Source: an uncultured Aquabacterium sp.
GTDB lineage: Bacteria > Pseudomonadota > Gammaproteobacteria > Burkholderiales > Burkholderiaceae_C
Length of the DNA: 64,000 nt
Direction of reading: 5' to 3'
Assembly: GCF_913773725.1 (NCBI RefSeq)
Contig: NZ_CAJYGK010000156.1
Location: 1-64,000, forward strand
Both the position numbers and the translations under genes were made by a program. Below are positions 17,277-29,425 of this stretch, piece after piece (within the stretch, counting starts at the first letter, position 1; the number at the start of each line of letters is the position of its first letter). The notes beneath the pieces are model-generated. The model did not search any database and was not told the DNA's origin. It was given only the letters and a program-made list of their open reading frames with translations.

Positions 17277-18836
17277 ATGAAAAATTCCAGCCGCCCCAGT
17301 TTGGGGATTGCAGGCCGGCTGATGGCGGTGGTGGCCGCGTTGACCCTTGTGCTCATCGCAACCGCCATCTATGCCATTCAAGAGCTCAACGATGTGAGCG
17401 AGCTCGCCAAGCGCGCGGAGAGCAACCGCGTTCCGCAACTGAACCGCGTCGCCCAGGTGGAGCTCAGCGTCACCCGCGTTTCGCTGCAGTTGCGACATGC
17501 CATGCTGGCGCGCACCCCCGAGGAACGGCAGACTGCCCTCGACGACATCGCAGCCAAGCGCCTCTTCATCGAGCGCGAGCTCGCGCAGTACCGCGACATG
17601 CTCTTTACGGAAAAGGGCAAGGCCCGGTACGCTGCCGTGCCAGGTCTGGTCGTTGCATTCTGGAAAGAAGGCGACGCCAACGTGGCACTGATCCAGGAAG
17701 GCCGCAGGGATGAAGCCTTCGCCTACCTGGTGGAGCACACCATTCCCGCCCGCAACGCCCTGCTGAAGGTCCTGAACGAAACCGTCGTTTACCAGAGCGA
17801 CGCCCTGTCTCACGAGATCGTCGACATCACTCAGGCCGTCGGCAGCACCACGCGCCTGCTCATCGCCGCGTTTTCCGGCATGACGATCGGCCTCGTTGGC
17901 TTTGCCTTGTGGGTCGGCCGCACCTTGCGGCGGCGCGTGCGCGAGGCCCGGCACGTGGCCGAGCGCGTTCGCGATGGCGATCTGAGCAGCACCATCCGCG
18001 ACGACGCCCATGACGAGTTCTCGCCGCTGGTGGCCGCGCTGGCCGAGATGCAGCAAGCCCTGGTCCGGGTGGTGTCCGGCGTGCGCAGCAGCGCCGAAGG
18101 CGTCGCAGGCGCGAGCCAGGAGATCGCCCAAGGCAACCAGGACCTGTCCGCGCGCACCGAGCACCAGGCCAGTGCACTGCAGCAGACGGCGGCCACGATG
18201 GAAGAGCTGGGCACAACCGTGCGCCACAATGCCGAGCACGCTCAGCAGGCAAACCGCCTTTCGGAAGAAGCCGCAACCGTCGCGCTGCGCGGGGGCGAAG
18301 TGGTGGGCAACGTGGTCGCCCGCATGCAGGGCATCTCGCACTCCTCGCGCCAGATCGCCGACATCATCTCGGTGATCGACGGCATCGCCTTCCAGACCAA
18401 CATCCTCGCACTCAATGCCGCGGTCGAGGCCGCACGCGCGGGCGAGCAAGGCCGCGGTTTCGCCGTGGTGGCAGAAGAGGTGCGCACCCTGGCCAAGCGC
18501 AGTGCCGATGCCGCCCGCGAGATCAAATCATTGATCCAGGGCAGTGTGGACGAGGTGGAACAAGGTGCCACCCTGGTGCAGGAGGCCGGACAAACGATGG
18601 AAGACATCGTGAAGGCCATCACGCGTGTCAACGAGATCGTGCGCGAGATCAACACCGCCAGCCAGGAACAGAGCGCCGGCATCGGACAGGTGGGACAGGC
18701 CATCGAGCAGATGGACCAGGCCACTCAGCAGAATGCCGCGCTGGTCGAGCAATCGGCCGCCGCCGCCGACAGCATGCGGCAACGTGCCGATGAGCTGGTG
18801 CAGGCTGTGGCTGCCTTCCGGCTTCGCTCCGCCTGA
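17277..18836 (+). CDS. Methyl-accepting chemotaxis protein (periplasmic four-helix sensor)
   Basis: A 519-residue chemoreceptor. TM1 is at residues ~12-35 ([20 protein letters not shown]), the periplasmic ligand-binding helical bundle spans ~36-185, and TM2 lies near 190-212. A HAMP domain follows, and the MA signalling domain has its tip near residue 380 ([15 protein letters not shown]). Possible methylation sites lie in the Gln/Glu-rich helices. The SD GAGGAG stands ten bases before ATG 17277. It has no C-terminal CheR-tethering pentapeptide. The ligand is unknown. Confidence 0.92.
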   Translation: MKNSSRPSLGIAGRLMAVVAALTLVLIATAIYAIQELNDVSELAKRAESNRVPQLNRVAQVELSVTRVSLQLRHAMLARTPEERQTALDDIAAKRLFIERELAQYRDMLFTEKGKARYAAVPGLVVAFWKEGDANVALIQEGRRDEAFAYLVEHTIPARNALLKVLNETVVYQSDALSHEIVDITQAVGSTTRLLIAAFSGMTIGLVGFALWVGRTLRRRVREARHVAERVRDGDLSSTIRDDAHDEFSPLVAALAEMQQALVRVVSGVRSSAEGVAGASQEIAQGNQDLSARTEHQASALQQTAATMEELGTTVRHNAEHAQQANRLSEEAATVALRGGEVVGNVVARMQGISHSSRQIADIISVIDGIAFQTNILALNAAVEAARAGEQGRGFAVVAEEVRTLAKRSADAAREIKSLIQGSVDEVEQGATLVQEAGQTMEDIVKAITRVNEIVREINTASQEQSAGIGQVGQAIEQMDQATQQNAALVEQSAAAADSMRQRADELVQAVAAFRLRSA

Positions 18837-18844
18837 CCGACGGG

Positions 18845-20851
<2,007 letters not shown>

Positions 20852-20982
20852 GGGCGCCGATTCTACGGACGTCCGGACGCCCCTTCCCCCTTGATGAGGT
20901 AGCCCGATGCGCTCAGGTTGCCCACACAGCACAGACAGCTTGTGAGAAAATTGACACCAACTATTACAAACGCAGCCGTCCC

Positions 20983-21564
20983 ATGTTCACCCGCACCGCC
21001 CTCGCCTTGCTGAGCGCCCTGACGCTGGCCACCGCCGCGTCGGCAGACCAGCAGTACGACGTCACCACCCCGACCGACGCGCCCTACACGCGCTTCGAAC
21101 ACCAGGTGGTGCCGGGCAGCTTCGTGGACACCTTCGATTTCCTGCTGTCCATCACCTCCCCGGGCTACATCTGGCTGTTCCCGCGGCAAGACGCCTGGTT
21201 CGGGTTCGACAAGGTCGAGAACACCGCCAACGTCAGCCTGGTCCTGCGCAACAACGACACCGGCGTGCAGTACATCGGGCGGCTCTTCCCCGAGGTGGAC
21301 CGGACGGTCGGCTGGTTCGAGCCCGGCGTGATGAGCATGGTGGTGTCCGGGTTCGACCCGAACAAGTCGCTCTACCTGACAGGCACCTTCGATGCCGGCT
21401 CGTACACAGCCACGATTTCGGGCCTGGCCACGGGTTCGGCCGGTACCAGCTACATCGCCAAGTTCGCCTTCACCGAGGCCGTGCCCGAGCCCACGACCAC
21501 CGCCATGATGCTGCTGGGCCTGGGGGCAATCGGCTGGGTGGCCGCCCGCCGCCGCGGCCAGTGA
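20983..21564 (+). CDS. FxDxF-type PEP-CTERM protein
   Basis: A 193-residue exported protein. The signal peptide covers residues 1-21 (LALLSALTLATAASA then DQQ). The FxDxF motif FVDTF is near residue 47. The C-terminus has the exosortase sorting signal: VPEPTTTAM, a hydrophobic helix (MLLGLGAIGWVA) and the basic tail ARRRGQ. Such proteins are cut by an exosortase (EpsH/XrtB) and go to the outer envelope or extracellular matrix. No exosortase gene is in this window. The gene stands alone between parE and the fliR end of the flagellar operon. Confidence 0.88.
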   Translation: MFTRTALALLSALTLATAASADQQYDVTTPTDAPYTRFEHQVVPGSFVDTFDFLLSITSPGYIWLFPRQDAWFGFDKVENTANVSLVLRNNDTGVQYIGRLFPEVDRTVGWFEPGVMSMVVSGFDPNKSLYLTGTFDAGSYTATISGLATGSAGTSYIAKFAFTEAVPEPTTTAMMLLGLGAIGWVAARRRGQ

Positions 21565-21567
21565 CCA

Positions 21568-22332
21568 TCACTGGAAGTAGCCCAGCATCCGCTCGATCGC
21601 CATCGTGAAGGGCTGCTGCATCATCGGCAGCGTCAGCCACAGGCCCGTCAGGCCCACCCCCAGTGTCACGGGAAAGCCGACGGAGAAGATGTTCATCTGA
21701 GGCGCCACACGCGCCACCAGACCCATCACCATGTTGACCAGAATCAGCATGGCGACCACCGGCAGCGAGACCCACAGCCCCAGCTTGAACAGCTCGGCAC
21801 CCCAGGTCTGCGGCTGCACCACCTTGAGGAAAGCCAGCGGCTCGGGTGACACCGGAAAGGCCTGAAAGCTCTGCAGCACGGCCGCCGTGAGCAGCAGGTG
21901 GCCATTCATCACCACGAACAACCATGCCGCCGCGGTGCCGTAAAAGCGCGCGACCGCATTGAGCTGCCCGCCGCTGGTGGGATCGAAGAAGGCGGCAAAG
22001 CTCAGGCCCATCTGCAGGCCCACCACTTCGCCGGCGAACTCGATGGCGGCGAACACGACCCGTGCGGCAAAGCCCACGGTCAGGCCGATCATCACCTGCT
22101 GCACGATCAGCATCAGCGCGTGCGGCGAATTGATCGTGTACTGGCTCAATTCGGGCGGCAGGCTGGGCTCGGCCGCGACGACGACGAGCAGCGCCAACCC
22201 GATGCGGACACGGCGCGGGATCACGCGCATGGACAGCACGGGCGCCGCCGTGAACAGGCCCAGCACGCGGAAGAATGCCCACAACCAGGGCGAGATCCAC
22301 GCCAGAACCTGAGCTTCGCTGAAGCTGACCAC
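21568..22332 (-). CDS. fliR: Flagellar export apparatus protein FliR
   Basis: A 254-residue inner-membrane protein of the flagellar type III export gate. It begins MVSFSEAQVLAWISPWLWAFFR and has about six hydrophobic segments, with AARVVFAAIEFAGEVVGLQMG in the middle as in FliR. In the FliPQR complex it forms one subunit of the helical pore. It is the last gene of the minus-strand flagellar operon; its start lies one base from the fliQ stop. Confidence 0.95.
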   Translation of the reverse strand: MVSFSEAQVLAWISPWLWAFFRVLGLFTAAPVLSMRVIPRRVRIGLALLVVVAAEPSLPPELSQYTINSPHALMLIVQQVMIGLTVGFAARVVFAAIEFAGEVVGLQMGLSFAAFFDPTSGGQLNAVARFYGTAAAWLFVVMNGHLLLTAAVLQSFQAFPVSPEPLAFLKVVQPQTWGAELFKLGLWVSLPVVAMLILVNMVMGLVARVAPQMNIFSVGFPVTLGVGLTGLWLTLPMMQQPFTMAIERMLGYFQ

Positions 22333-22333
22333 C

Positions 22334-22603
22334 TCAGCCCACCACGTTCGGGATGTTCTGCAGCACCTGCTGAATGTAGTCCACCAGGGTGCTCAGCATC
22401 CAGGGGCCGGCCACGGCCAGCGTGGCGAAGGCGGCCAGCAGCTTGGGCACGAAGGACAGGGTCTGTTCGTGGATCTGGGTGGCAGCCTGAAAGATGCTCA
22501 CCACCAGGCCCACGGCCAGCACGACCAGCACGATGGGACCGCAGATGGTCAGCAGTGTCAGCAGGCCGTCGCGGCTGATGGTCAGGACTTGTTGGGGATC
22601 CAT
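22334..22603 (-). CDS. fliQ: Flagellar export apparatus protein FliQ
   Basis: An 89-residue protein with two membrane helices, the usual FliQ length. It begins MDPQQVLTISRDGLLTLL and contains GLVVSIFQAATQIHEQTLSF. Four copies complete the FliP5Q4R1 export gate. It sits between fliP and fliR with 20-base and 1-base gaps. Confidence 0.96.
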   Translation of the reverse strand: MDPQQVLTISRDGLLTLLTICGPIVLVVLAVGLVVSIFQAATQIHEQTLSFVPKLLAAFATLAVAGPWMLSTLVDYIQQVLQNIPNVVG

Positions 22604-22623
22604 GGATCGACCTCTTTCGGATG

Positions 22624-23406
22624 TCAGGGCACGAAGCTGGCGGCCAGCGAGCCCAGCAACAGGTTCCAGCCATCGGCCAGCACGAACAGCATCAGCTTGA
22701 AGGGCAAGGCCACCAGCACGGGCGACAGCATCATCATCCCCAGGCTCATCAGCACACTGGCCACGATCATGTCGATGACCAGGAAGGGGATGAAGATCAG
22801 AAAGCCGATCTGGAAGGCCGACTTCAGCTCGCTGGTGACGAAGGCCGGCACCAGCACGCGGAACGGCACGGTCTCGGGCTTGACCTCGCCCTCGATGCGG
22901 GCGAGCTTGACGAACAGCCCCAGGTCGGACTGCCGGGTCTGCTTGAGCATGAACTGCCGCATCGGGCCCTGGCCGCGCTCCAAGGCTTCATTGAAGCTGA
23001 TCTGGTTGGCCGCAAAGGGCTCGTAGGCCTCCTTGTAGACCTTGTCGAGCGTGGGCCCCATGACGAACATCGTCAGGAACAGAGACAGACCGATGATGAC
23101 CTGGTTGGGCGGCGCGGCCTGAGTGCCCAGCGCCTGACGCATCAGGCTGAGCACGATGGCGATGCGGGTAAAGCCCGTCATCATCAGCAGCACGGCGGGC
23201 AGAAAGCTCAGCGCCGTGAAGAACAGCAGCGTCTGGATGGGCACCGAATAGGTGTTGCCCGAGGGGCCCTGGCCCACCATCAGCGGCAGGCTCGCCGGCG
23301 CGCCGGCGCTCTGTGCGCAAACGGCCCCCGCCATGAGAGCGAGGCCGGCAGTCAGGGCGATCCGCAGCGTGCGGCGGCGAAGGGCGGAAGAGGACGAACT
23401 CATCAC
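22624..23406 (-). CDS. fliP: Flagellar export apparatus protein FliP
   Basis: A 260-residue pore protein of the flagellar export gate. An N-terminal cleavable signal ([15 protein letters not shown]) is followed by the FliP core: [40 protein letters not shown] and a C-terminal [14 protein letters not shown]. It has four membrane segments. It lies 15 bases after the fliO stop on the minus strand. Confidence 0.96.
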   Translation of the reverse strand: MMSSSSSALRRRTLRIALTAGLALMAGAVCAQSAGAPASLPLMVGQGPSGNTYSVPIQTLLFFTALSFLPAVLLMMTGFTRIAIVLSLMRQALGTQAAPPNQVIIGLSLFLTMFVMGPTLDKVYKEAYEPFAANQISFNEALERGQGPMRQFMLKQTRQSDLGLFVKLARIEGEVKPETVPFRVLVPAFVTSELKSAFQIGFLIFIPFLVIDMIVASVLMSLGMMMLSPVLVALPFKLMLFVLADGWNLLLGSLAASFVP

Positions 23407-23421
23407 GAAAGGTGCGCGTTG

Positions 23422-23781
23422 TCAGGAGCCTGCCTGCTTGTTGCCCTGCGTCAGGCGACCCAGCACCGAGGCAAAAGCCTGCGCAGGCGGTACGGCCTGC
23501 GCCGCTTCGAAACCGGCCAGGGGTTGCATGGTGTGCAGGGTGGTGATGCGCTGCGCCGTGACGCTGAGGATCAGCCAGGTGCGCTCGTCGCCCGCGCCGA
23601 TTTCGACGGCCACCAGTCGCTGACCCGGCCCCAGGTTGAGCACGCTGATCGGCTTCATGAGTGCCTGTGCCCCGACCAGTCCGCCCTGGGCGAGGCCCGA
23701 CCGCTTCAGCAGCCACAGACACACGGGGATGCAGGCCACGATGAAGACGAACCAGAACACCATCAATCCACTGGAGGCCAT
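23422..23781 (-). CDS. fliO: Flagellar biosynthesis protein FliO
   Basis: A 119-residue bitopic membrane protein that helps FliP assemble into the export gate. One N-terminal helix (residues ~6-25, MVFWFVFIVACIPVCLWLL) precedes a cytoplasmic part with the FliO-type sequence GPGQRLVAVEIGAGDERTWLI. FliO is poorly conserved; position between fliN and fliP supports the call. Confidence 0.9.
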   Translation of the reverse strand: MASSGLMVFWFVFIVACIPVCLWLLKRSGLAQGGLVGAQALMKPISVLNLGPGQRLVAVEIGAGDERTWLILSVTAQRITTLHTMQPLAGFEAAQAVPPAQAFASVLGRLTQGNKQAGS

Positions 23782-23799
23782 GGCCTGAATTTCCCTGTC

Positions 23800-24291
23800 T
23801 CAACCGCCGCGACTCAGGCGACGCATCCGTTCCGAAGGGGTGACGATGTCGGTCAGTCGGATACCGAACTTGTCATTGACCACCACCACTTCACCCTGCG
23901 CAATGAGGAAGCCATTGACCAGCACATCCATCGGCTCCCCCGCCAGCGCATCGAGTTCCACAACGGACCCCTGCGCCAGCTGGAGGATATTCTTGATCGG
24001 AATGCGCGTGCGCCCCAGTTCCACCGTCAACTGAACGGGGATATCCAGGATCATGTTGATGTCGTTGCCAGCCGGGTTGGCTGCCGGCTGCTGCGGCGCG
24101 AAGCTGGCAAACGCCGCGGGCGTCATCTGCTGGGCCGGGCTGGCCACTTCGCTGGCAGCCGAGGCGAACACATCGTCGGCCGAGGCGCCACCCGAAGTGG
24201 CCTGTTGCGCGAGCGCGGCCTCCCATTCCGCCGCCATCGCGTCCTGCTCGGCGGCGCTGTCACTCGGGGGGAACTCTGCGGGGTCAGACAT
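23800..24291 (-). CDS. fliN: Flagellar motor switch protein FliN
   Basis: A 163-residue C-ring protein. The SpoA domain occupies residues ~82-160: MILDIPVQLTVELGRTRIPI, GSVVELDALAGEPMDVLVNG and GEVVVVNDKFGIRLTDIV. The first ~80 residues are an Ala/Ser/Gln-rich extension seen in many betaproteobacterial FliN proteins. Its ATG overlaps the fliM stop by eight bases, so the two switch proteins are translationally coupled. Confidence 0.95.
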   Translation of the reverse strand: MSDPAEFPPSDSAAEQDAMAAEWEAALAQQATSGGASADDVFASAASEVASPAQQMTPAAFASFAPQQPAANPAGNDINMILDIPVQLTVELGRTRIPIKNILQLAQGSVVELDALAGEPMDVLVNGFLIAQGEVVVVNDKFGIRLTDIVTPSERMRRLSRGG

Positions 24292-25285
24292 GTTGGTCTC
24301 CCAGCCAGCTGGTATTGCCGGCTGTCAGTAGCTTTTCAATGCGAAGGGCGTATTTGCCGTTGGAGGTGCCGTAGTAGCAATCGAACACGGGCACCCCGTC
24401 GACCTTGGCCTGGATGAGTTGCTCCAGGTCGAGTTCGATGAAGTCGCCGGGCTTGAGGGCCAGCAGGGTCTCGACCGTGGCAGGGGCATGGGCCAGTTCG
24501 GCCACCAGCGACACCTCGGCCGACTGGATCTGCTGCGTCAGCAGCGTCACCCAGCGGCGATCGGGCTCGGACGAGTCCCCCTGGATCGACGAGAACAGGA
24601 TGTCGCGGATGGGCTCCAGCGTGGCGTATGGAATGCAGACGTGAATGGTGCCGCTGGTGTCGCCGATTTCCAGCGTGAACGAGCAGCACACCACGATCTC
24701 GCTGGGCGTGGCCACGGTGGCGAACTGGGGCTGCATCTCGGAGCGCTGGTATTCCAGCTCGACCGGGTAGATGCCCTGCCACGAGCGCTTGTACTCTTCG
24801 GTGATCACGTCCACCAGGCGGCGGATGATGCGCTGCTCGGTGGCGGAAAAGTCGCGCCCTTCGATGCGCGTGTGGAACTTGCCCGAGCCGCCGAACAGCG
24901 AGTCGATCACGGCGAACACCAGCGTGGGATCGCACACGATCAGGCCGGAGCCGCGCAGCGGCTTGACCGACATGATGTTGAAGTTGGTCGGCACGACGAT
25001 GTCGCGCAGGAAGGCGCTGTACTTCTGCACCTTGATGCCGCCGACCGACACTTCGGGCGACTTGCGGATCAGGTTGAACAGCCCGATGCGGATGTTGCGG
25101 GCGAAGCGCTCGTTGATGATCTCCATCGTGGGCATCCGCCCACGGACGATGCGCTCCTGCTGCGCCAGGTTGTACTCGCGGATGCCCTCCTTGGGCATCT
25201 CCTCCTGCTCGAGCTTCTGGCTCTCGCCGGTGATGCCCTGCAGCAACGCATCGACTTCGTCTTGCGAAAGGATCTGCTGGTTCAT
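24284..25285 (-). CDS. fliM: Flagellar motor switch protein FliM
   Basis: A 333-residue switch protein that binds CheY-P and FliG. The CheY-binding segment is at the N-terminus (ILSQDEVDALLQG, residues 5-17). The CheC-like middle domain contains FLRDIVVPTNFNIMSVKPL and LFGGSGKFHTRIEGRDFS, and the C-terminal SpoA domain ends LLTAGNTSWLGDQHV. ATG 25285 is chosen over the upstream open frame because it starts the family sequence MNQQILSQ. Confidence 0.96.
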   Translation of the reverse strand: MNQQILSQDEVDALLQGITGESQKLEQEEMPKEGIREYNLAQQERIVRGRMPTMEIINERFARNIRIGLFNLIRKSPEVSVGGIKVQKYSAFLRDIVVPTNFNIMSVKPLRGSGLIVCDPTLVFAVIDSLFGGSGKFHTRIEGRDFSATEQRIIRRLVDVITEEYKRSWQGIYPVELEYQRSEMQPQFATVATPSEIVVCCSFTLEIGDTSGTIHVCIPYATLEPIRDILFSSIQGDSSEPDRRWVTLLTQQIQSAEVSLVAELAHAPATVETLLALKPGDFIELDLEQLIQAKVDGVPVFDCYYGTSNGKYALRIEKLLTAGNTSWLGDQHV

Positions 25286-25334
25286 GGTCGGTCGACTTCC
25301 GGGGCCGGTAACGCAAACAGGCCGGGCAGATCGC

Positions 25335-25970
25335 TCACTGGATGATGAACGACGAGTAGGCCACCTGGACGATGGGGTTGTAGAGCTCCACGCGACGCTT
25401 CTTCTTTTTCTTCTTCTTGGGTGCGTCGCCCTCGGCTTCTTCCTCGTCCGGATCCTCGACCTCGTAGCCCATGGAGCGGGCCGCTTCACGACGGATCTCT
25501 TCAGCCAGATCCTGCTTGCCCTCGGCCGTCAGCAGCTGGACGGACGACTTGTGCGAGAGGATCAGCAGGATGGCGTTGCGAATGGCCGGCATGTAGGCCT
25601 TCATTTCTTCGGCCACCTTCGGGTCATCGACCTGCAGGCTCACGCCGACCTGGGCGTAGCGCTCGGCATCCTTGTCGGCCAGGTTGACGACAAAGGGGTC
25701 CAGCGGGACAAAGGTTGGCGGCGCGCCGTGGTCCTTGCCATGCTCGGGCTTCTTGGCCGTCTTCGCCGGCTTGGCGTGCTCTTCCTCGCCACCGCCGTCT
25801 TCGGCCGCAGCGGCCTCCGCCTCGGCGGCCTTCTTCTTCATCATGAAGAACGCCGCACCACCGCCGCCCAGCAGCAGCACGGCCACGGCAGCAATGATGA
25901 TGATCAGTTTCTTCGAGCCCTTCTTGGGGGCATCGCCCTCGGCCGGGGCCGCAGCAGGGGCAGCTGACAT
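25335..25970 (-). CDS. fliL: Flagellar basal body-associated protein FliL
   Basis: A 211-residue single-pass membrane protein that surrounds the stator and supports torque. The TM helix is at residues ~20-40 (LIIIIAAVAVLLLGGGGAAFF), followed by a Lys/Ala/Glu linker and a periplasmic domain (FVPLDPFVVNLADKDAERYAQV). The C-terminus ends SSFIIQ as in FliL. Unusual is an insertion near residues 173-195 with an acidic run (EDPDEEEAEGD) and seven consecutive lysines just before the last strand. Confidence 0.92.
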   Translation of the reverse strand: MSAAPAAAPAEGDAPKKGSKKLIIIIAAVAVLLLGGGGAAFFMMKKKAAEAEAAAAEDGGGEEEHAKPAKTAKKPEHGKDHGAPPTFVPLDPFVVNLADKDAERYAQVGVSLQVDDPKVAEEMKAYMPAIRNAILLILSHKSSVQLLTAEGKQDLAEEIRREAARSMGYEVEDPDEEEAEGDAPKKKKKKKRRVELYNPIVQVAYSSFIIQ

Positions 25971-26109
25971 TCGCTCTTCTCCTGGAGTCCACGATCTGGG
26001 TGCTCAATCGGCACGCAGGTCATGGAGGGATTGTCCGAAGCCAGCCGCATCGCGAAAAAGCGATAAGCCCGGTGAAAGGCGCTCGATTCTCAGTCGGCGC
26101 CGAGGCCGA

Positions 26110-27420
26110 TCAGGCGTACAGGTCCAGTCCGCCCAGTCGGCCCGGGCGCGGCGCGCTCACCGGACGCATCGCGCCATCGCTGTCCAGGCTGGCGTCCGCA
26201 TCGGCCCTGTCACCACGGCCCGTGGCAAGCGCACCACGTTCTGCGCTGGCCTGAGCAAACTGCTGGCCGAAGCCCTGCTGTGCGGTCTGGTCCGACACAC
26301 CGGCTCCGGTCAGGCTCAGGCCCACGCTGTCGAGTGCACTGGACAACAGGGGCATGCTGGCTTCAATGGCCTTTCTCGTTTCTAACGCCGCCGCCGCAAA
26401 ATCCACCTGAGCCGACTGGCCATCCAGTGAAATCTTCACGTTGATGGGGCCCATCTCGGCCGGATTGAGGTGCAACTCCGCCGTCATCGGTCCGTTCACG
26501 CTGGTCTGGCCCACCCACATGCTGACCTGGTCGGCCAGGGCCTGGGCGAAGTCAGGGCTGTAGACCGGTGTGGCAAGGGTGGCGCTCTGGGTCGGGCCTT
26601 CGGCCCGGCCGGCCTGTGGGGCGGCGCCCTTCAAGCCACCTGCCATCAGGTGGGCGAAGGCATCGGTCTCGACCTTCTGCTCGCCGGACGCTCCGACCGG
26701 CTTCAACATGGTATCGGCCTGCAGTGCCACGGTGCCGCTGGCCTGACGCCACGAAGCGGTATCCAGCGCCAGGGCGCCAGCAGCCTCACCGCCCGGCTGC
26801 CCTCCGCGCGGATCCTGGTCGGCCTGGGCGGTCGCCTCTGCCCCCGACTGCAACTGCGCGGCCTCACCCGCCAGGGCGTCGGCCTCCGCCTGGCTCGCCA
26901 GCCAGGCCATCAGGCCTTGCGCGTCACCCGGCTGAATCTGGCTGGGAGGCTGAAATTCCCGCGCGACCACGCCGGCGTCGGTCACCGCGGTGTCCTTGCG
27001 GTCTGCAGACTCGGGGGGGCGCTCATCGGTCGCCTTGTCCGCCGAGTCGGTGCGCGCGCCCTCACGGGAGGCTGGCTTGGCGCCGCGGTTGTCCGCCCGG
27101 GTGGCATGTTTGTCTGCCGGCCGCTGGGCCGCGGTCGGCGCCACGGGCTGTTCTGCACGGGCAGCCGGTGCCTTGGTGGCCACGGGCTGGCGGGCCACCT
27201 GGGGCGCCTTGGGCGGCTGGCTGGCCTGCGCGGGCTTGGCCGGCGCCTTGGGGGCCGGCTCTGCAGCCTGATGCTGGCTCATCAACTGTGCGAACGACAG
27301 GCCTGCCCCACCCGCCTGCTGGCTCGCCAGGCGGCTGGCCAGGTCACCCAGTTGCAGGCCACCGCCCTGGGCGGCCACGTTGGCGGGAAGGTTCTTGTTG
27401 CTGGCAATCGGAGAGCTCAT
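26110..27420 (-). CDS. fliK: Flagellar hook-length control protein FliK
   Basis: A 436-residue secreted ruler protein that sets hook length and switches export specificity through FlhB. Residues 1-270 are low-complexity (Ala/Gln/Pro rich, disordered). The conserved C-terminal Flg_hook domain (residues ~285-375) contains ELHLNPAEMGPINVKISLDG and AQVDFAAAALETRKAIE. It lies between fliJ and fliL in the usual order. Confidence 0.93.
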   Translation of the reverse strand: MSSPIASNKNLPANVAAQGGGLQLGDLASRLASQQAGGAGLSFAQLMSQHQAAEPAPKAPAKPAQASQPPKAPQVARQPVATKAPAARAEQPVAPTAAQRPADKHATRADNRGAKPASREGARTDSADKATDERPPESADRKDTAVTDAGVVAREFQPPSQIQPGDAQGLMAWLASQAEADALAGEAAQLQSGAEATAQADQDPRGGQPGGEAAGALALDTASWRQASGTVALQADTMLKPVGASGEQKVETDAFAHLMAGGLKGAAPQAGRAEGPTQSATLATPVYSPDFAQALADQVSMWVGQTSVNGPMTAELHLNPAEMGPINVKISLDGQSAQVDFAAAALETRKAIEASMPLLSSALDSVGLSLTGAGVSDQTAQQGFGQQFAQASAERGALATGRGDRADADASLDSDGAMRPVSAPRPGRLGGLDLYA

Positions 27421-27468
27421 CGCGGGGGTCCTTTCGGCTGCGGCGGCGTTCGGATGGGAGGAGTCGGA

Positions 27469-27948
27469 TCAGAGCGGACCGGCGGCCAGGGGGCTCATGC
27501 CGCCCAGGCCGGCTCCGCCACGCGTGAGGCGCGCGGCCATCTCGTCGGTGGCCTTCTGCTCCTGCCGGGATGCACGTTGCTGCGCGTCGGCATGGCGACG
27601 GTCGATCAGCTGAGAGACGGCCGCCACCCGGCGCTCACGCTCGATCAGCTGGCCTTGCATGCGGTCCATCTGGGCACGAGCCATGGCCACGCGGCGGTCC
27701 TGCTCGGACACCGCCTCGGCCAGACGGGCCATGAAGTCCTGGTAGCAGCGCAGGATCTCCATGCCACCACTCTGGCGGAACTGGGCCTGCCAGCGCTGCT
27801 CGTAGTCGCGGCGCCAGTCACTGAGCGACTGGGCCTGCTGGCGCGCGGCGTCGTAGGCCTTGCGGCTGGTCTCCAGGGCAGTGATGGCCTCGTCGCGCTC
27901 CTTCTCGGCGGACTCGAGCACCATCAGCAGGGCTTGCACGCCACTCAT
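27469..27948 (-). CDS. fliJ: Flagellar export protein FliJ
   Basis: A 159-residue, almost wholly helical coiled-coil protein that acts as the central stalk of the FliI ATPase ring and a chaperone escort. It is rich in Arg, Glu and Gln heptads (EQDRRVAMARAQMDRMQGQL). Sequence is weakly conserved; the call rests on length, coiled coil and its place between fliI and fliK. Confidence 0.9.
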   Translation of the reverse strand: MSGVQALLMVLESAEKERDEAITALETSRKAYDAARQQAQSLSDWRRDYEQRWQAQFRQSGGMEILRCYQDFMARLAEAVSEQDRRVAMARAQMDRMQGQLIERERRVAAVSQLIDRRHADAQQRASRQEQKATDEMAARLTRGGAGLGGMSPLAAGPL

Positions 27949-27994
27949 GCGGCCACCTTCGGATCAACAGGGGTCAGGGACAACAGGGTCGACA

Positions 27995-29425
27995 TCAGGG
28001 GTTCACGATCTGGTGAAGTTGGGCCACGCTGTCGTCCAGTGTGGCAGGAGTGTGCATGCCTTGCTGCAGCAAATGCACCATGGCCGGGTGAACCCGGACC
28101 GCCAGGTCCAGTTCGGGGTCGCCACCGGGCACATAGGCACCCAGCTGGATCAGGTCACGCGCCTTGCTGTAGCGCGACCACAACTGCCGGAAGCGGCGTG
28201 CATCGTCGATGTGGTCGTGGTCGGCCACGTTGTGCATCACGCGGGACGCCGATCGCTCGATGTCGATCGCCGGGAAGTGGCCCGATTCGGCCAGTTCGCG
28301 CGACAGCACGATGTGGCCGTCCAGAATGGCGCGCGCCGCATCGGCGATCGGGTCCTGCTGGTCGTCGCCTTCGGACAGCACGGTGTAGAACGCCGTGATC
28401 GAGCCATGGCCATTCAGGCCGTTGCCGCTGCGCTCGACCAGCTGGGGCAGCTTGGCAAAGCACGAGGGCGGATAGCCCTTGGTGGCCGGCGGCTCGCCAA
28501 TGGCCAGGGCGATCTCGCGCTGGGCCATCGCATAGCGGGTCAGCGAATCCATCAGCAGCAGCACGTGCAGGCCCTGATCGCGGAAGTGCTCTGCCACGGC
28601 GGTGGCGTAGTTGGCGCCCTGCATGCGGGTCAGCGGCGGGGCATCGGCCGGCGCGGCCACCACCACCGAGCGGGCCAGGCCCTCTTCGCCCAGGATGTCC
28701 TCGATGAACTCCTTGACTTCGCGGCCCCGCTCACCGATCAGGCCCACGACGATGACGTCGGCCTGGGTGTAGCGGGCCATCATCCCCAGCAGCACCGATT
28801 TACCCACGCCCGAGCCGGCGAACAGGCCGATCCGCTGGCCGCGGCCCACGGTCAGCATCGAGTTGATGGCGCGCACGCCGGTGTCCAGCGGCAGGCGCAC
28901 CGGGTCGCGCTCCATCGCGTTGATCGGGCGGCGGGCCAGCGGCTCGCTGCGCACGTCCTTCAGCGGGCCCATGCGGTCCAGTGGCTCGCCCTGGGCGTTC
29001 ACCACCCGGCCCAGCAGGCCGCTGCCCACCGGCAGGTGGCGGGTGCGGTCTTCGCTGCGACGCCACGGGTGGTTCGGGCGCCCCAGCACCGGCGGGTTGA
29101 CCGGGATGGTGCGCGGCACCACACGGGCGCCACTGGCCAGGCCATGCACCTCGGCCGTGGGCATCAGATAGGCCCGGTCGCCGGCAAAGCCGACCACCTC
29201 GGCCAGCACCGGGGTCGATTCCAGCCGGGCTTCGGAGTGGATCTCGCAGACCGCCCCCACGGGCAGACGCAGGCCGGCGGCCTCCAGCACCAGGCCCGCC
29301 ACGCGAACCAGCTTGCCCTGGTTCTCCAGCGGGGTGCGGGTGATGGCGCAGGCGTCCAGGTCATCCAGGAAGCGATGCCAACGGTCCATGCTGGGCCCCG
29401 CCTCGGCTTGCACGGTCATGTTCAT
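27995..29425 (-). CDS. fliI: Flagellum-specific ATP synthase FliI
   Basis: A 476-residue hexameric ATPase that energises type III export. The Walker A motif is [15 protein letters not shown] (near residue 205), Walker B is [20 protein letters not shown], and the beta-subunit-like ATPase signature [20 protein letters not shown] follows. Its ATG overlaps the fliH stop by four bases (ATGA). It is longer than the ~440-residue norm because of an N-terminal extension of about 25 residues; a start slightly downstream is possible. Confidence 0.95.
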   Translation of the reverse strand: MNMTVQAEAGPSMDRWHRFLDDLDACAITRTPLENQGKLVRVAGLVLEAAGLRLPVGAVCEIHSEARLESTPVLAEVVGFAGDRAYLMPTAEVHGLASGARVVPRTIPVNPPVLGRPNHPWRRSEDRTRHLPVGSGLLGRVVNAQGEPLDRMGPLKDVRSEPLARRPINAMERDPVRLPLDTGVRAINSMLTVGRGQRIGLFAGSGVGKSVLLGMMARYTQADVIVVGLIGERGREVKEFIEDILGEEGLARSVVVAAPADAPPLTRMQGANYATAVAEHFRDQGLHVLLLMDSLTRYAMAQREIALAIGEPPATKGYPPSCFAKLPQLVERSGNGLNGHGSITAFYTVLSEGDDQQDPIADAARAILDGHIVLSRELAESGHFPAIDIERSASRVMHNVADHDHIDDARRFRQLWSRYSKARDLIQLGAYVPGGDPELDLAVRVHPAMVHLLQQGMHTPATLDDSVAQLHQIVNP

